NCBI GenBank assembly: GCA_002347265.1
Contig: DDYB01000019.1
Span: 86,103-150,102 of the forward strand
Direction: 5' to 3'
Length of the DNA stretch: 64,000 nucleotides
Source: Desulfobacteraceae bacterium UBA2245
Lineage (GTDB): Bacteria; Desulfobacterota; Desulfobacteria; Desulfobacterales; UBA2245
Below, one piece after another: positions 18,659-27,338 of the stretch; position 1 is the stretch's first letter; the number at the start of each line of letters is the position of its first letter. The notes beneath the pieces were generated by a model. That model searched no databases, was not told the DNA's origin, and saw only the letters and a program-made list of their open reading frames with translations. The position numbers were made by a program, and so were the translations under genes.

Positions 18659-19210
18659 ATGACGTATTTCGATGCGCCGGGTCTGGAAAATACCGAAAAA
18701 ACCCTGCAACTGGCCGCTGAAAGGGCAAAGCTTCAGGGAATTGCCGAGATGGTGGTGGCAACGACCAGCGGACGGACCGCCTTCAAGGCTCTGGAGATAT
18801 GCAAGGCGCTCAAAATTGTTGCGGTTACCTATCATTGCGGGTTTGATGAGCCTTTCAAGCCGGTAATGCCCGAGGACGTTCGAAAGGATCTCGAATCCAG
18901 GGGCGTCCGCGTCGTGTCGGCCACCCATGCGCTTTCCGGAGTGGAGCGTTCGGTTTTCAACAAATACTCGGGTTCATGCCCGGTGCTGCTGATAGCCGAC
19001 ACCCTGAGGCTTTTCGGCCAGGGAACCAAGGTGGCCGTGGAAATTTCCATCATGGCGGCGGATGCGGGGGCTCTGAGCGGAAAGGACATCGTATCGGTCG
19101 CGGGAAGCGCTCACGGGGCGGATACGGCCCTGGTGATCAAACCGGCGCATCAAAGCGGATTGTTTGATCTCAGAATCCGGGAAATCATCTGCAAACCGCG
19201 GAATTTTTAG
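18659..19210 (+). CDS. Stand-alone pyruvate kinase C-terminal-like domain protein
   Basis: 183 residues corresponding to only the C-terminal alpha/beta domain of pyruvate kinase (PK_C), with IAEMVVATTSGRTAFKAL near the start and ALVIKPAHQ near the end. In pyruvate kinase this domain binds allosteric effectors. As a free protein its role is unknown. A GTG lies upstream in frame, but AGGAGG (18648-18653) is five bases before the ATG at 18659, which fixes the start. A zinc-ribbon gene follows five bases after the stop, so the two are probably one operon with trmL. Confidence 0.87.
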   Translation: MTYFDAPGLENTEKTLQLAAERAKLQGIAEMVVATTSGRTAFKALEICKALKIVAVTYHCGFDEPFKPVMPEDVRKDLESRGVRVVSATHALSGVERSVFNKYSGSCPVLLIADTLRLFGQGTKVAVEISIMAADAGALSGKDIVSVAGSAHGADTALVIKPAHQSGLFDLRIREIICKPRNF

Positions 19211-19215
19211 TTCTC

Positions 19216-19527
19216 ATGTTTATGATTGCCGGCATTTCGCCGAAAACAAAGATTCTGGAGCAGGCTCCAAGAACTTGCCCGGCCTGCGGCCTGGCCCAGG
19301 CTCGTCTGTGCCGCATCGACCATTACCTGAACCTGTTTTTCATTCCCATCCTGAGGGTCAAGACCGGCCGGCCGGTTCTGGTCTGCAGCCAGTGCGGCCA
19401 TGCCGGCGATTCGAACGCGTCTGTTCCGGAAAATGCCGCAAGTTTTGCTCAAACCAGGTGCCGAGGCTGCGGCCGGATTCTTGAAAAAGAATTTCGATTC
19501 TGTCCGTACTGCGGAAAACCGGTATGA
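19216..19527 (+). CDS. Double zinc-ribbon protein
   Basis: 103 residues with four CxxC pairs: CPACG, CSQCG, CRGCG and CPYCG. This suggests two zinc ribbons, the second at the very C-terminus. The middle part (LNLFFIPILRVKTGRPVLVC) resembles the zinc-ribbon-15 family. The last four bases of the gene overlap the trmL start (ATGA), so translation is probably coupled. No catalytic residues are visible. A protein- or nucleic-acid-binding role is likely, but the partner is unknown. Confidence 0.82.
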   Translation: MFMIAGISPKTKILEQAPRTCPACGLAQARLCRIDHYLNLFFIPILRVKTGRPVLVCSQCGHAGDSNASVPENAASFAQTRCRGCGRILEKEFRFCPYCGKPV

Positions 19528-20012
19528 AGGAAAATGCTTGCCCGAATCTTCAGCGTCATGTGGTCCTCATCGCCCCGGAGGTGCACTGGAATACGGGAAA
19601 CATCGGCCGGACCTGTCTGGGCGCCGGCGTTTTTCTGCATCTGATCAAACCGCTGGGATTTTCCCTGGAAAGCCGTCAGGTCAAGCGGGCCGGTCTGGAC
19701 TACTGGCCTCAGGTGAAGCTATGCGTATGGGAGGGTTTCAGCGAATTGACTCAGGCTTTAGCCCCGAAGCCCGACGAGGTGGCGCTGATCACCAAAAGCG
19801 GGAAAAAGCTCTTCTGGAATCTTCCACGCACAAATCGCCTTTTTCTGGTGTTCGGATCCGAAACCAGGGGCATTCCCGCCGAAATTCTCGACCGGTACGC
19901 GTCTTGCACCTACCGGATTCCGATCCGCGATGCGATCCGGTGCCTGAACCTTTCGACGGCTGTCGGAATTGTCCTTTATGAGAGCCTGAGACCGGAATTT
20001 CAAGACGCATGA
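19524..20012 (+). CDS. trmL: tRNA (cytidine/uridine-34 2'-O)-methyltransferase
   Basis: SPOUT-class enzyme that methylates the ribose of the wobble base of tRNA-Leu using SAM. At 162 residues it is the minimal TrmL length. Motifs: PEVHWNTGNIGRTC at the start, LVFGSETRGIP in the middle and the knotted C-terminal LNLSTAVGIVLYESL. The start overlaps the upstream zinc-ribbon gene by four bases. It ends 26 bases before the end of the convergent srkA. Confidence 0.92.
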   Translation: MKENACPNLQRHVVLIAPEVHWNTGNIGRTCLGAGVFLHLIKPLGFSLESRQVKRAGLDYWPQVKLCVWEGFSELTQALAPKPDEVALITKSGKKLFWNLPRTNRLFLVFGSETRGIPAEILDRYASCTYRIPIRDAIRCLNLSTAVGIVLYESLRPEFQDA

Positions 20013-20038
20013 TTGCCGAATCAAGCGCTCAAGAAAAT

Positions 20039-21079
20039 TCACTGTCGCCGGGAAAATGATAAAACAGCTTTCCGAAGCCGTTTTTCCGCCTGAATCACCT
20101 GAAGCTGGCGGGTCAGATCCGCGATTTCCCGCTGCCAGAATCCCGGTTTTCCCCAGTCCGGAAAGGTTTCCCGGAAGCGGTAGTCGTCCTTCTGCCGGCC
20201 GCACCAGGCCAGAAAATAGATCATGCGCATGGCCCTCAGCGGTTCGATGAGCCGAAGGCTGGTCGCATCAAACGCCCGGAACTGTTCGTAGCCCTTCAGA
20301 ATCAGGTCGATCTCCCGGCGGCACTCCTGTGCCCGGGAAGGCAGCAGCAGCCAGATATCCTGAATCGGGGGACCGATCATCATATCGTCAAAATCGATGA
20401 TTCGCAGACCCTCGTCGGGATGTTCCAGAAGATTGCCCCGGTGGCAGTCCCCATGAAGCCGGATGAACTCCGAACGGGAAAAAAGTTCCGAGATTTCATC
20501 GAGAATTCCGTTGCCGATATCTCGAAACGAGGCCTTCATCTGAGGCGGCATCAGATCGCCGCAGGTCAGCAGGCGGATGTCTTCCGCCGTCGAGACTTTG
20601 GGGTCCAGGCGCACTCTATGAAAGGCCTTTCGCCTTGCGCCGGCGACGTGAATCCTGGCCGCAAGCCTTCCGAGCCGGGCCCAGTCCTCATCGCAGGTAA
20701 TTTCAAACTGCCGGCCGAGCCGTTTCGGATAAACGGCAAAATACACTCCCTCGACCGCGTCGAGAGTTCTTCCGTTCAACAGGCGGGTCGGCGGCACCAC
20801 GGGGATCTCGTCCGCCGCGCAGTCCAGCACAAAATCGTGTTCTTCCTGCAAGGCGGCCTGTGTCCACCGGCCCGGCCGGTAAAACTTGGCGATCAACCGG
20901 CCTTTGTCCTTATCCTGAAGTTCGTAAACCCGGTTGATATAACTGGGCAGCGGATAGATCAGTCCGCTGAGGATTTTTCCGGTTGCTTTTTCCACGGACC
21001 GAAAAATCAATTCCGGCGTCAGAACGTCGAAGGCTGATTTTCGGACTGTATTTTCAGTCTCTTCAGTGAAGGGCATCAT
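20039..21079 (-). CDS. srkA: Stress response kinase A-like protein kinase
   Basis: 346 residues of the SrkA/RdoA (YihE) family, a Ser/Thr kinase related to choline/aminoglycoside kinases and linked in E. coli to stress survival. The catalytic loop is IRLHGDCHRGNLL and the metal-binding site is RIIDFDDM. The ATP-binding region contains LIAKFYRPGRW with the conserved lysine. It sits 45 bases after dctM on the same strand and may be transcribed with the TRAP operon. Whether this is functional coupling or simple readthrough cannot be told. Confidence 0.9.
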   Translation of the reverse strand: MMPFTEETENTVRKSAFDVLTPELIFRSVEKATGKILSGLIYPLPSYINRVYELQDKDKGRLIAKFYRPGRWTQAALQEEHDFVLDCAADEIPVVPPTRLLNGRTLDAVEGVYFAVYPKRLGRQFEITCDEDWARLGRLAARIHVAGARRKAFHRVRLDPKVSTAEDIRLLTCGDLMPPQMKASFRDIGNGILDEISELFSRSEFIRLHGDCHRGNLLEHPDEGLRIIDFDDMMIGPPIQDIWLLLPSRAQECRREIDLILKGYEQFRAFDATSLRLIEPLRAMRMIYFLAWCGRQKDDYRFRETFPDWGKPGFWQREIADLTRQLQVIQAEKRLRKAVLSFSRRQ

Positions 21080-21124
21080 CGCATATCTTCAATCCGGCTT
21101 CGAAATTGTCCCGGCTGCGGGCTT

Positions 21125-22429
21125 TCAATGCATCAAAGCCGGTAAAAAGGTAATCAGCCAGGGAAAGGCCATCAATAAAAGGATGCACAGGATATAGGCC
21201 GGCAGGAAGAAAACCACTCCGCGGAAAACCGCTTCCAGAGAAACGTCTCTGGCCATGGCGGCGACCACATAGGTGGTGGCGCCCACGGGCGGGGTGACGG
21301 CGCCCAGGGTCGTGATCACCGTGATGACCACGGCAAACCAGAGCGGATCATACCCGAGCTCGACGGCGACGGGGAAAAAGATCGGAATGGTGATCATCAA
21401 AAGGGCCAGCGCATCCATGATCGCTCCGCCCAGAATGTAAATGCCGAATATCACCAGCATGATGGCGGCCTTGGAAAAGGGGAGCCCCACCACCCAAGAG
21501 GCGATATCGTAAGGAACGCGGGTAACGGCCAGAAAGCGGCCGAAGATCACGGCCCCCGTCACGATGAAGATCACCATGCACGAGATTCGCAGCGTATCGT
21601 TGATGGCTGCGGAAAACACTTTCCATGTCAGTTTTCCCTGAAGCGCGGTAATGCAAACCGCCAGAAATGCGCCCGCGGCGCCGGCTTCCGATGGAGTAAA
21701 AATGCCCGTGTACAACCCGAGCATGACCAGCAGAAACAGAACCGCCATTTCATAGGCGCCGGCAAGTGACCGGATCTTCTCCTTCCAGGAACTGGGGGGG
21801 GCCACCGGACCCCAATCCGGGTGGAAACAGCACAGACACCAGATCGTGATCATCAGCAAGCCCGCCAGAAGAAGACCGGCGCTGACGCCTCCGTAAAACA
21901 GCCTGGCGATGGACTGCTCGGTGGACAGCCCGATGACGATCAGAACCACGCTGGGGGGAATCACCACGCCCAGCGTGGATCCGCAGGCAACCGCTCCGGT
22001 GCTTAGTTTCGGATTGTACCGGTATTTTTTCATTTCCGGCAGGGCCACGGTCGACATGGTGGCGGCGGTGGCGGCGTTGGAGCCGCATATGGCGGAAAAG
22101 GCGGCGCAGGCGAGTACCGTAGCCATGGCAATGCCTCCCCGAATATGGCCGACCCATTTGTGGGCGCATCTGTAAAGCTTCTCGTTGACCCCGGAATAAT
22201 AGGCGATCTGGCCCATGAAGATAAACATGGGTATGACGGTGAATCCATAATGGGAAAAGGTGGACCAGATCGCCGATCCGGTCATGTTGATGCTCGCCTT
22301 AAAGCTCACGATATAGGAAAATCCCAGGAAACCGACAACACCCATGGCCAATCCGACCGGAATCGCCAGTAAGAAAATCGCGGCCAGCAGCGCCAGTATG
22401 CCGAGAATGCCGATCGCAGCCAGACTCAT
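21125..22429 (-). CDS. dctM: TRAP transporter large permease subunit (DctM)
   Basis: 434-residue membrane protein with about twelve helices. It starts MSLAAIGILGILALLAAIFLLAIPVG, with the TRAP-specific TLGVVIPPSVVLIVIG and TPPVGATTYVVAAMA segments. Together with DctQ it drives Na+-coupled uptake of the ligand held by DctP. The frame is open up to 22702, but that extension is the shadow of dctQ. The ATG at 22429 overlaps the dctQ stop in an ATGA arrangement, which sets the start. Confidence 0.94.
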   Translation of the reverse strand: MSLAAIGILGILALLAAIFLLAIPVGLAMGVVGFLGFSYIVSFKASINMTGSAIWSTFSHYGFTVIPMFIFMGQIAYYSGVNEKLYRCAHKWVGHIRGGIAMATVLACAAFSAICGSNAATAATMSTVALPEMKKYRYNPKLSTGAVACGSTLGVVIPPSVVLIVIGLSTEQSIARLFYGGVSAGLLLAGLLMITIWCLCCFHPDWGPVAPPSSWKEKIRSLAGAYEMAVLFLLVMLGLYTGIFTPSEAGAAGAFLAVCITALQGKLTWKVFSAAINDTLRISCMVIFIVTGAVIFGRFLAVTRVPYDIASWVVGLPFSKAAIMLVIFGIYILGGAIMDALALLMITIPIFFPVAVELGYDPLWFAVVITVITTLGAVTPPVGATTYVVAAMARDVSLEAVFRGVVFFLPAYILCILLLMAFPWLITFLPALMH

Positions 22430-22932
22430 CGGCCACCTTCCTTGTCCGGTAAAACCTCCTTGATAAAATCCGTGAACAGGACCAGCATCATATCCGCACA
22501 CCCCAGAGCCACGGCAAAGGTGAAGGGATAGTAAATAATGCGCAGCGTTTCCGTCACCTCGCCGCTGGAGAAAAGGATGGCGCCGATTTTGACGACCTGC
22601 CAGCCAAGGATCGCAAAAAATGCCAGACCGATCAGATTCGCCAGCGCGCGGAGCATTCTTTGAATGTTTACGGGAAATGTATTGACCAGCACATCGGCGC
22701 ATACATGGCCTTTTTGGCGCTGAGTCGGCCCCAGGGCAAAGGCCGTGACCACGGCGCCGAAAAGACCCATCAATTCAAAGGCGCCCTGAACGGGAACCCA
22801 GGTCAACCGGAACAGAATGTTCGCGCATGTCAGAACGATCATGCCGACCAGACAGGCGCCGCCGATAAAAACCAGAGAGCGGTTGGCGTGAGCATTGATT
22901 TTATCCAGAAAGGCAATCATTGAAATTTCCAT
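22426..22932 (-). CDS. dctQ: TRAP transporter small permease subunit (DctQ)
   Basis: 168 residues with four hydrophobic helices (LVFIGGACLVGMIVLTCANIL and others) and the family motif GPTQRQKGHVCADVLV, which matches the usual R.HI..D pattern. It is the small membrane partner of DctM. Starts at 22932 and 22920 (MIAFLDK) are both possible. It overlaps dctM by four bases and follows dctP by 33 bases, the normal PQM order. Confidence 0.92.
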   Translation of the reverse strand: MEISMIAFLDKINAHANRSLVFIGGACLVGMIVLTCANILFRLTWVPVQGAFELMGLFGAVVTAFALGPTQRQKGHVCADVLVNTFPVNIQRMLRALANLIGLAFFAILGWQVVKIGAILFSSGEVTETLRIIYYPFTFAVALGCADMMLVLFTDFIKEVLPDKEGGR

Positions 22933-22965
22933 GAATTTTCAACCCATTCAGGATGGGCATTGAGT

Positions 22966-23991
22966 TTACTTGGCATTGTATTTTTGAATCAGCGCATGAA
23001 TATCATCGACAACCGCCTGCCCGGGAATCCCTTTGGCCTGGGCTTCCTGAATCCAGGTGTTGATCATGGGCGTGAGCAGCGCCTGGCTTTGGGCCTGATC
23101 CGCTTCGGAGAACTGTGTAAATACGACCTGGTGTTGCGTTTTGGACCACTCAACCGCTTCCCGGACATGATCGTCCATGTAGGTTCCGGTCCATTCGGAC
23201 TGCTCTAAAGAAAGGTCGTTCATGACCTTCTGAATTTCGGGCGGCAGTGAATTCCAGCGTTCCAGATTCATGACCACGGCAAATGGATACACCACCGTCT
23301 CAGTCAGGGTGACATAACGGCAGACCTCGGCGAACTGGTAATCCTTCATGACTTCCAGAGAAGAAAACAATCCCTGGACCACCCCCCGCTGAAGCGCTTC
23401 GGGAGTGGATGACATGGGCATGCCCACCTGGTTGGCACCCCAGAGCTTGATAATTTCTGCGGCGCCGCCGGACGCCCGGATATTCATGCCTTTTAAGTCA
23501 GCCAGGCTTTGGACCGGTTTTCGGGACATGATGTTCGAAGGGGCCGTGGTGAACATAGTCAGCACCTTGACCTTGGAAAAGGCATCAGGATTGTATTTCT
23601 GATAAAGCTCCCAGAGCACAAGGCTCCCGACCCTGGCGTTGGGCACGCCCAGGGGCAGACCCATTGCGTTGGTCAGAACAAACCGGCCGGGCTGATAGGC
23701 CATGCACAGGTTTCCGATATCGGCCTGACCGGCAATAACGCCGTCCATCATGTCCTTGGCGTCCAGAAGCGTGCCGCCGGGAAAGGTATTGATGACGACC
23801 TTTCCCGCGGTTCGCTTTTCGACCTCTGTTTTCCAGCGTTCCATCTGAACGCAGGGGAATGTGGTGGCCGCGGGGAAATTCGCGTAGCTCAGACTGATGG
23901 TTTCTGCGTGTGCAGGTGTTTGCGGCAACACCGTGCATGCGAAGATGGCCGCCAGCAGTACGAATGTCATTCTGAAAGCATTTTGTTTCAT
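22966..23991 (-). CDS. dctP: TRAP transporter periplasmic solute-binding protein (DctP)
   Basis: 341 residues with a signal peptide ending at HAET (about residue 29). It has the DctP hallmarks INTFPGGTLLDAKDMMDGV, LADLKGMNIRASGG (with the arginine that usually clamps a substrate carboxylate) and GVVQGLFSSLEVMKDY. The ligand is therefore likely a carboxylate. The leader ahead of this gene encodes a Trp/Tyr-rich peptide and a terminator, which suggests that the ligand is tryptophan, tyrosine, another aromatic compound or a precursor. AAGGAGG lies six bases before the ATG. Confidence 0.94.
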   Translation of the reverse strand: MKQNAFRMTFVLLAAIFACTVLPQTPAHAETISLSYANFPAATTFPCVQMERWKTEVEKRTAGKVVINTFPGGTLLDAKDMMDGVIAGQADIGNLCMAYQPGRFVLTNAMGLPLGVPNARVGSLVLWELYQKYNPDAFSKVKVLTMFTTAPSNIMSRKPVQSLADLKGMNIRASGGAAEIIKLWGANQVGMPMSSTPEALQRGVVQGLFSSLEVMKDYQFAEVCRYVTLTETVVYPFAVVMNLERWNSLPPEIQKVMNDLSLEQSEWTGTYMDDHVREAVEWSKTQHQVVFTQFSEADQAQSQALLTPMINTWIQEAQAKGIPGQAVVDDIHALIQKYNAK

Positions 23992-24029
23992 AACAATCCT
24001 CCTTAAAAGCGGTTGACGTCCATAACCAT

Positions 24030-24063
24030 AAAAAAAAGGCCGGGTCAGAAGAACCCCAGCCTT
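24030..24063 (-). terminator. Intrinsic terminator in the dctP leader (attenuator)
   Basis: On the minus strand GGCUGGG (24061-24055) pairs with CCCGGCC (24044-24038), with one U-G pair, extended by AA/UU, around a 10-base loop. It is followed by eight U (24037-24030). It lies between the leader peptide gene and dctP, 38 bases before the dctP start codon. A CAGCUU sequence upstream could pair with AGGCUG in the 5' arm and so block the terminator. Confidence 0.8.
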
Positions 24064-24149
24064 GAAACCGAAAAAGCCGTAAGCTGCTTCCGCCTTGCAT
24101 TGCGAAACCGCCCACGGCTCTGAATATTTTGTTCAGGGGTGAGCAGGCC

Positions 24150-24197
24150 TCAAAAGCCGCGCCACCACCAGTAGTATTTTTGCCTTTCCGCATTCAT
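24150..24197 (-). CDS. Trp/Tyr-rich leader peptide of the dctPQM operon
   Basis: A 15-codon frame in the transcribed leader, encoding MNAERQKYYWWWRGF and then UGA. Two Tyr codons (UAC UAC) are followed by three consecutive Trp codons (UGG UGG UGG), the classic control-codon arrangement of tryptophan attenuators. A GGAG lies 11-12 bases before the ATG. It starts about 37 bases after the predicted transcription start and is followed at 24063-24030 by an intrinsic terminator. Ribosome stalling at the Trp codons when charged tRNA-Trp is scarce would be expected to prevent termination and switch on the TRAP transporter genes. Confidence 0.82.
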   Translation of the reverse strand: MNAERQKYYWWWRGF

Positions 24198-24240
24198 GAT
24201 TCGCTGAATCTCCACTGTAAAGCTGATTTCTTTTCGAAAT

Positions 24241-24269
24241 TATTAATCAAAGAAATTTCTGTTTGTCAA
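24241..24269 (-). promoter_or_regulatory. Sigma-70 promoter of the leader-dctPQM transcript
   Basis: Minus strand: perfect TTGACA at 24269-24264, a 17-base spacer, TTAATA at 24246-24241. It lies about 44 bases before the leader peptide start, which places both the peptide and the terminator inside the 5' leader of the dctP transcript. Confidence 0.75.
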
Positions 24270-24379
24270 GAATTTATGTTTCCTCTTGAACCCTCCGGCT
24301 GCATTCATGAGTCGTTTTGAGGAATCCAGATGATTTTGCGTTCCCAACGAATTTCTCAAGAACGGCGGAGACAATGACG

Positions 24380-25099
24380 CTACCTGTTATGAAGGCTGAT
24401 CAGATAGACGGCGATAGCGGATTCCTGCTGCTCGAAGTCATGTGTTTCATCCCAGTTCCAGTCAAAAGTCACCCCGTACTCGGAATGTTTACCGTGCGCC
24501 ATTCGGTAGGATATCCGGCCGACCAGTTTAAGCGGGGCGTCTCTGGTGGGCAGCGTGAACCTCAATGTGATCCGATCCGGGCAGGCCATAGCGTCGGCGA
24601 GTTCGGGTTCAACGCCCAGAATCATTCCCGTGGTGGTGATGTGGATGATCTGAGCGGTTCCGGAACCGCCTTCCCATGTCAGTTCGACCTTAATCGGGGC
24701 ATGTGGATCGACAAGCTTTCCGCAGGCTTTCTGGCGAACAAACTGGTTGCGGAAAGAAGAAGGCAGCGATTCCATAAACTTACAGGGTTCGGCAAAGAAA
24801 AATTGGCAATGCCGTTTTTTCCCGATTTCAAAGACCGCGTTTACTCTGGCATCGGCCCGCAGATGAGCGGTAGGCTCGGAAAGCGGAGTGAATTCAAGCT
24901 GGACCGACTCATTCAGGGAAAGATCGGAAATCTTGTTCGCCGGGAAACAAACCACCGCCCCTTCGGAACTGATGCACAACAATTCTCCGTCGACGTGGTC
25001 GCCGCCGGAAAGAATCAGATCCACCTGAACACAATCCGACAGGCCAACCGGGGGCGAGGGCTTCGCGTGTTTTTGTCTTTGAAACAGTTTTTTAAACAT
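24380..25099 (-). CDS. PilZ-like domain protein
   Basis: 239 residues. The layout looks like two beta-barrel domains: an N-terminal YcgR-like region (VDLILSGGDHVDGELLCISSEGAVVCFP) and a C-terminal PilZ-like region from about residue 115 (RNQFVRQKACGKLVDPHAPIKVELTW ... IIHITTTGMILGVEP). The c-di-GMP-binding motifs RxxxR and D/NxSxxG are not clean here (HITTTG replaces the second), so nucleotide binding is uncertain. GGAAG lies seven bases before the ATG. The gene is divergent from the LOG-domain gene. Confidence 0.65.
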   Translation of the reverse strand: MFKKLFQRQKHAKPSPPVGLSDCVQVDLILSGGDHVDGELLCISSEGAVVCFPANKISDLSLNESVQLEFTPLSEPTAHLRADARVNAVFEIGKKRHCQFFFAEPCKFMESLPSSFRNQFVRQKACGKLVDPHAPIKVELTWEGGSGTAQIIHITTTGMILGVEPELADAMACPDRITLRFTLPTRDAPLKLVGRISYRMAHGKHSEYGVTFDWNWDETHDFEQQESAIAVYLISLHNR

Positions 25100-25216
25100 G
25101 GAACGCTTCCGAATATTTTTCAGCGCGATGAAGATCGAATCGCCTTTCTTCTATTGCTTAACACAGTTGATTTTCAGCGGTCAATTCTTAAGCACGCATC
25201 AAAACGCGCAACAATC

Positions 25217-25244
25217 TTGACATGGTTTTTGCTTCTTGTATATC
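25217..25244 (+). promoter_or_regulatory. Promoter for the LOG-domain gene
   Basis: Plus strand: perfect TTGACA at 25217-25222, a 16-base spacer and TATATC at 25239-25244. It lies about 65 bases before the start codon at 25309. Confidence 0.6.
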
Positions 25245-25308
25245 TATACGATCGCTGTTTGGCAGCGCCATGCCATTTCAGATCGATTACACCGGGAAAG
25301 TATGAATC

Positions 25309-27291
25309 ATGAAAAAAATCATGGAAGATTCCCTGTTTCGCGGTTTGCTCCAGTCCGAGGACGGAATTATCACCGAGGTTGTGGAATCCAATACGGAAAC
25401 CATCACCTTCCGGACGGCCTTCAGGGTTTCGAATATTCTGATCCACAGGCTCAAGACTCAGCCTCAGAATCTGATCTTCAGCGAAAGGTCGCGGATCGCC
25501 CGGCTGGGAATTCAGATCGAATGCCCATCTCCCCAGGCGGACTGCCTTGAGAAGGACATTCTCACCCTGACGCTGACAGCCTCATCGGAGATTCCGGGTT
25601 ACCCGGGCCTGTATGCATTTAAGGATTTTTTCACCACCGGTCTTGCCGTAGGCCGCCTGGTGTTCTGCGATCCGGAGGCCATGTTGACCTCCGACGAGGT
25701 TCTTGAGGCCATTGAGCGGGCCGAGATCAAGCTGCCCGCATCCACGACGATTTCCAGCGACGGAAGCATTCTGATCGCCCCGCACCGGGCGGTGTGCAAA
25801 CTCAGGGAACCTCTGAGCCAGGAAATGCTGGGCCGAATCCTGTTCAAGGAAAACGGCAGGGAGATTCTCAATCGCTATCAGATCAAGGAAAAAGTATCGG
25901 CACTGACCATTCCTCCGGGCCAGGGGGTGATTACCACCTGTTCCATGTTTCTCAACGAACATTACGTCGTGCTTCAGGCCGGATCCGAACTCGGCAGGCA
26001 TCTTCCGGCAACCATTCTGGATCCGATCAAAACGCGAGGGATCGGAATCTATCTGGAAATCGTCAACCGGAGCAAACATCCCATCGTCAACCCGCTCATT
26101 TCGGCCAGGATTTACCGGGCGCCAAAGCCTGAGTTCCTTGAAAGGGGAGAAAACACATTCAGAAGCACACCGCTCTATACATATGATGAAATGCGCTGGT
26201 TTGAAAATCGCTTGAACGAAGTCGAATCCGACACCTGTCCTTTTCTGGCCAAGCCGGCGGCCATCGTTCGTCGTCAGCCCAAGGCCCTGGCGAAAGCCGA
26301 GATATATGTGAACGGCCCGGACACACAGTGTACGGTCAGCCGGCCGGTCTGCGCGCTTCAGCGCCGGATTTTCACACGCAACAGTTCCTGCGCCCAGGTG
26401 TTTGCCACATCCAAAATCGCCAGAGCGCTGAACGGTGAATCGGTGAGTCTGGCGTTGAAATATTTCCCCAATATCATCGAGCACCGGGATATCATCAATC
26501 TGGCCTGCAATGGAACCAACCAGATCGAATCCTTTTATTTTTTCGAGCCCTCTCGGGAGCACGGACAGTTTCTTTCCCAGTTGGATCACAACCGGCTGCA
26601 GGATTACCATGACTTCGGCATCGATGTGTTCTGGGTTTCACGCCTGAACAGCCGCCTGATGGTTCATGCAATGCGCGACGGTAAAGGTTATTTCGTAACA
26701 CCCGAACGCCTGACCGATTTCCACAAGTCCATGCTGTTTGCCTTTTTCGGTTCCAATCTGGAACTTTCCGAGGCAGGGGTCCGGCGTCTGGATGATCTGA
26801 TTGAATCTCTGGTGGACTACTGGGGGCAGAACATCGGAATCGTTACCGGCGGCGGCAGTGGCGTGATGGAGCACGTCAACACCCTGGCGCGAAAGCATGG
26901 AATCCTGTCCGGCGCCAACTATCTGGATATTACCGATCAGCCCATGACCACGGATGTGGATTTCTGCCAGGTTTTTCAAGCCACCTGCCGCCACAGCCGG
27001 CAGAAATGGTTTGAGGTGGCCTCTTTCCCCATCTTCAACATCGGCGGCATCGGCTCGCTGGAGGAACTGGGCATTACCCTGTGCAATATGAAGCTTGCGA
27101 TTATGGATCGCGTTCCGGTGATTCTTTTTGACACCGAGGGCGAGGGCGAATACTGGCGCGGTCTGCACACCCAGATTCGGGATATGATCCGGTCTCATCG
27201 CGCACCCGAATGGATCGCGGACAACATCATCATCACCGGAGACCCCGATGTGGTCATCAATGCGTACCGGAATCGTCTTCAACTGTTTTAG
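25309..27291 (+). CDS. Large protein with a C-terminal LOG-family Rossmann domain
   Basis: 660 residues. From about residue 475 to 640 it is a LOG (lysine decarboxylase-like) domain: FAFFGSN, IGIVTGGGSGVMEHVN, SRQKWFE and IGGIGSLEELG. These correspond to the GGG..G.M, M..RK and PGG.GT..E motifs with changes. LOG enzymes hydrolyse nucleotide 5'-monophosphates, as in cytokinin activation. The first 470 residues are unusual. Part of it (VLQAGSELGRHLPATILDPIKTRGIGIYLEIVNRSKHPIV) resembles the dUTPase/dCTP-deaminase barrel, but I cannot confirm that. A fused nucleotide-handling enzyme is a fair guess. GGGAAAG precedes the ATG by eight bases. Confidence 0.75.
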   Translation: MKKIMEDSLFRGLLQSEDGIITEVVESNTETITFRTAFRVSNILIHRLKTQPQNLIFSERSRIARLGIQIECPSPQADCLEKDILTLTLTASSEIPGYPGLYAFKDFFTTGLAVGRLVFCDPEAMLTSDEVLEAIERAEIKLPASTTISSDGSILIAPHRAVCKLREPLSQEMLGRILFKENGREILNRYQIKEKVSALTIPPGQGVITTCSMFLNEHYVVLQAGSELGRHLPATILDPIKTRGIGIYLEIVNRSKHPIVNPLISARIYRAPKPEFLERGENTFRSTPLYTYDEMRWFENRLNEVESDTCPFLAKPAAIVRRQPKALAKAEIYVNGPDTQCTVSRPVCALQRRIFTRNSSCAQVFATSKIARALNGESVSLALKYFPNIIEHRDIINLACNGTNQIESFYFFEPSREHGQFLSQLDHNRLQDYHDFGIDVFWVSRLNSRLMVHAMRDGKGYFVTPERLTDFHKSMLFAFFGSNLELSEAGVRRLDDLIESLVDYWGQNIGIVTGGGSGVMEHVNTLARKHGILSGANYLDITDQPMTTDVDFCQVFQATCRHSRQKWFEVASFPIFNIGGIGSLEELGITLCNMKLAIMDRVPVILFDTEGEGEYWRGLHTQIRDMIRSHRAPEWIADNIIITGDPDVVINAYRNRLQLF

Positions 27292-27338
27292 CCGCCGCAA
27301 ATGCCGGCTTGCGGCAAGCGGTCTGTATTCGTGGCGAT

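Noticed and set aside
22430..22702. N-terminal extension of dctM
   Set aside because: It is the out-of-frame shadow of dctQ; the dctM start at 22429 overlaps the dctQ stop as usual in TRAP operons.
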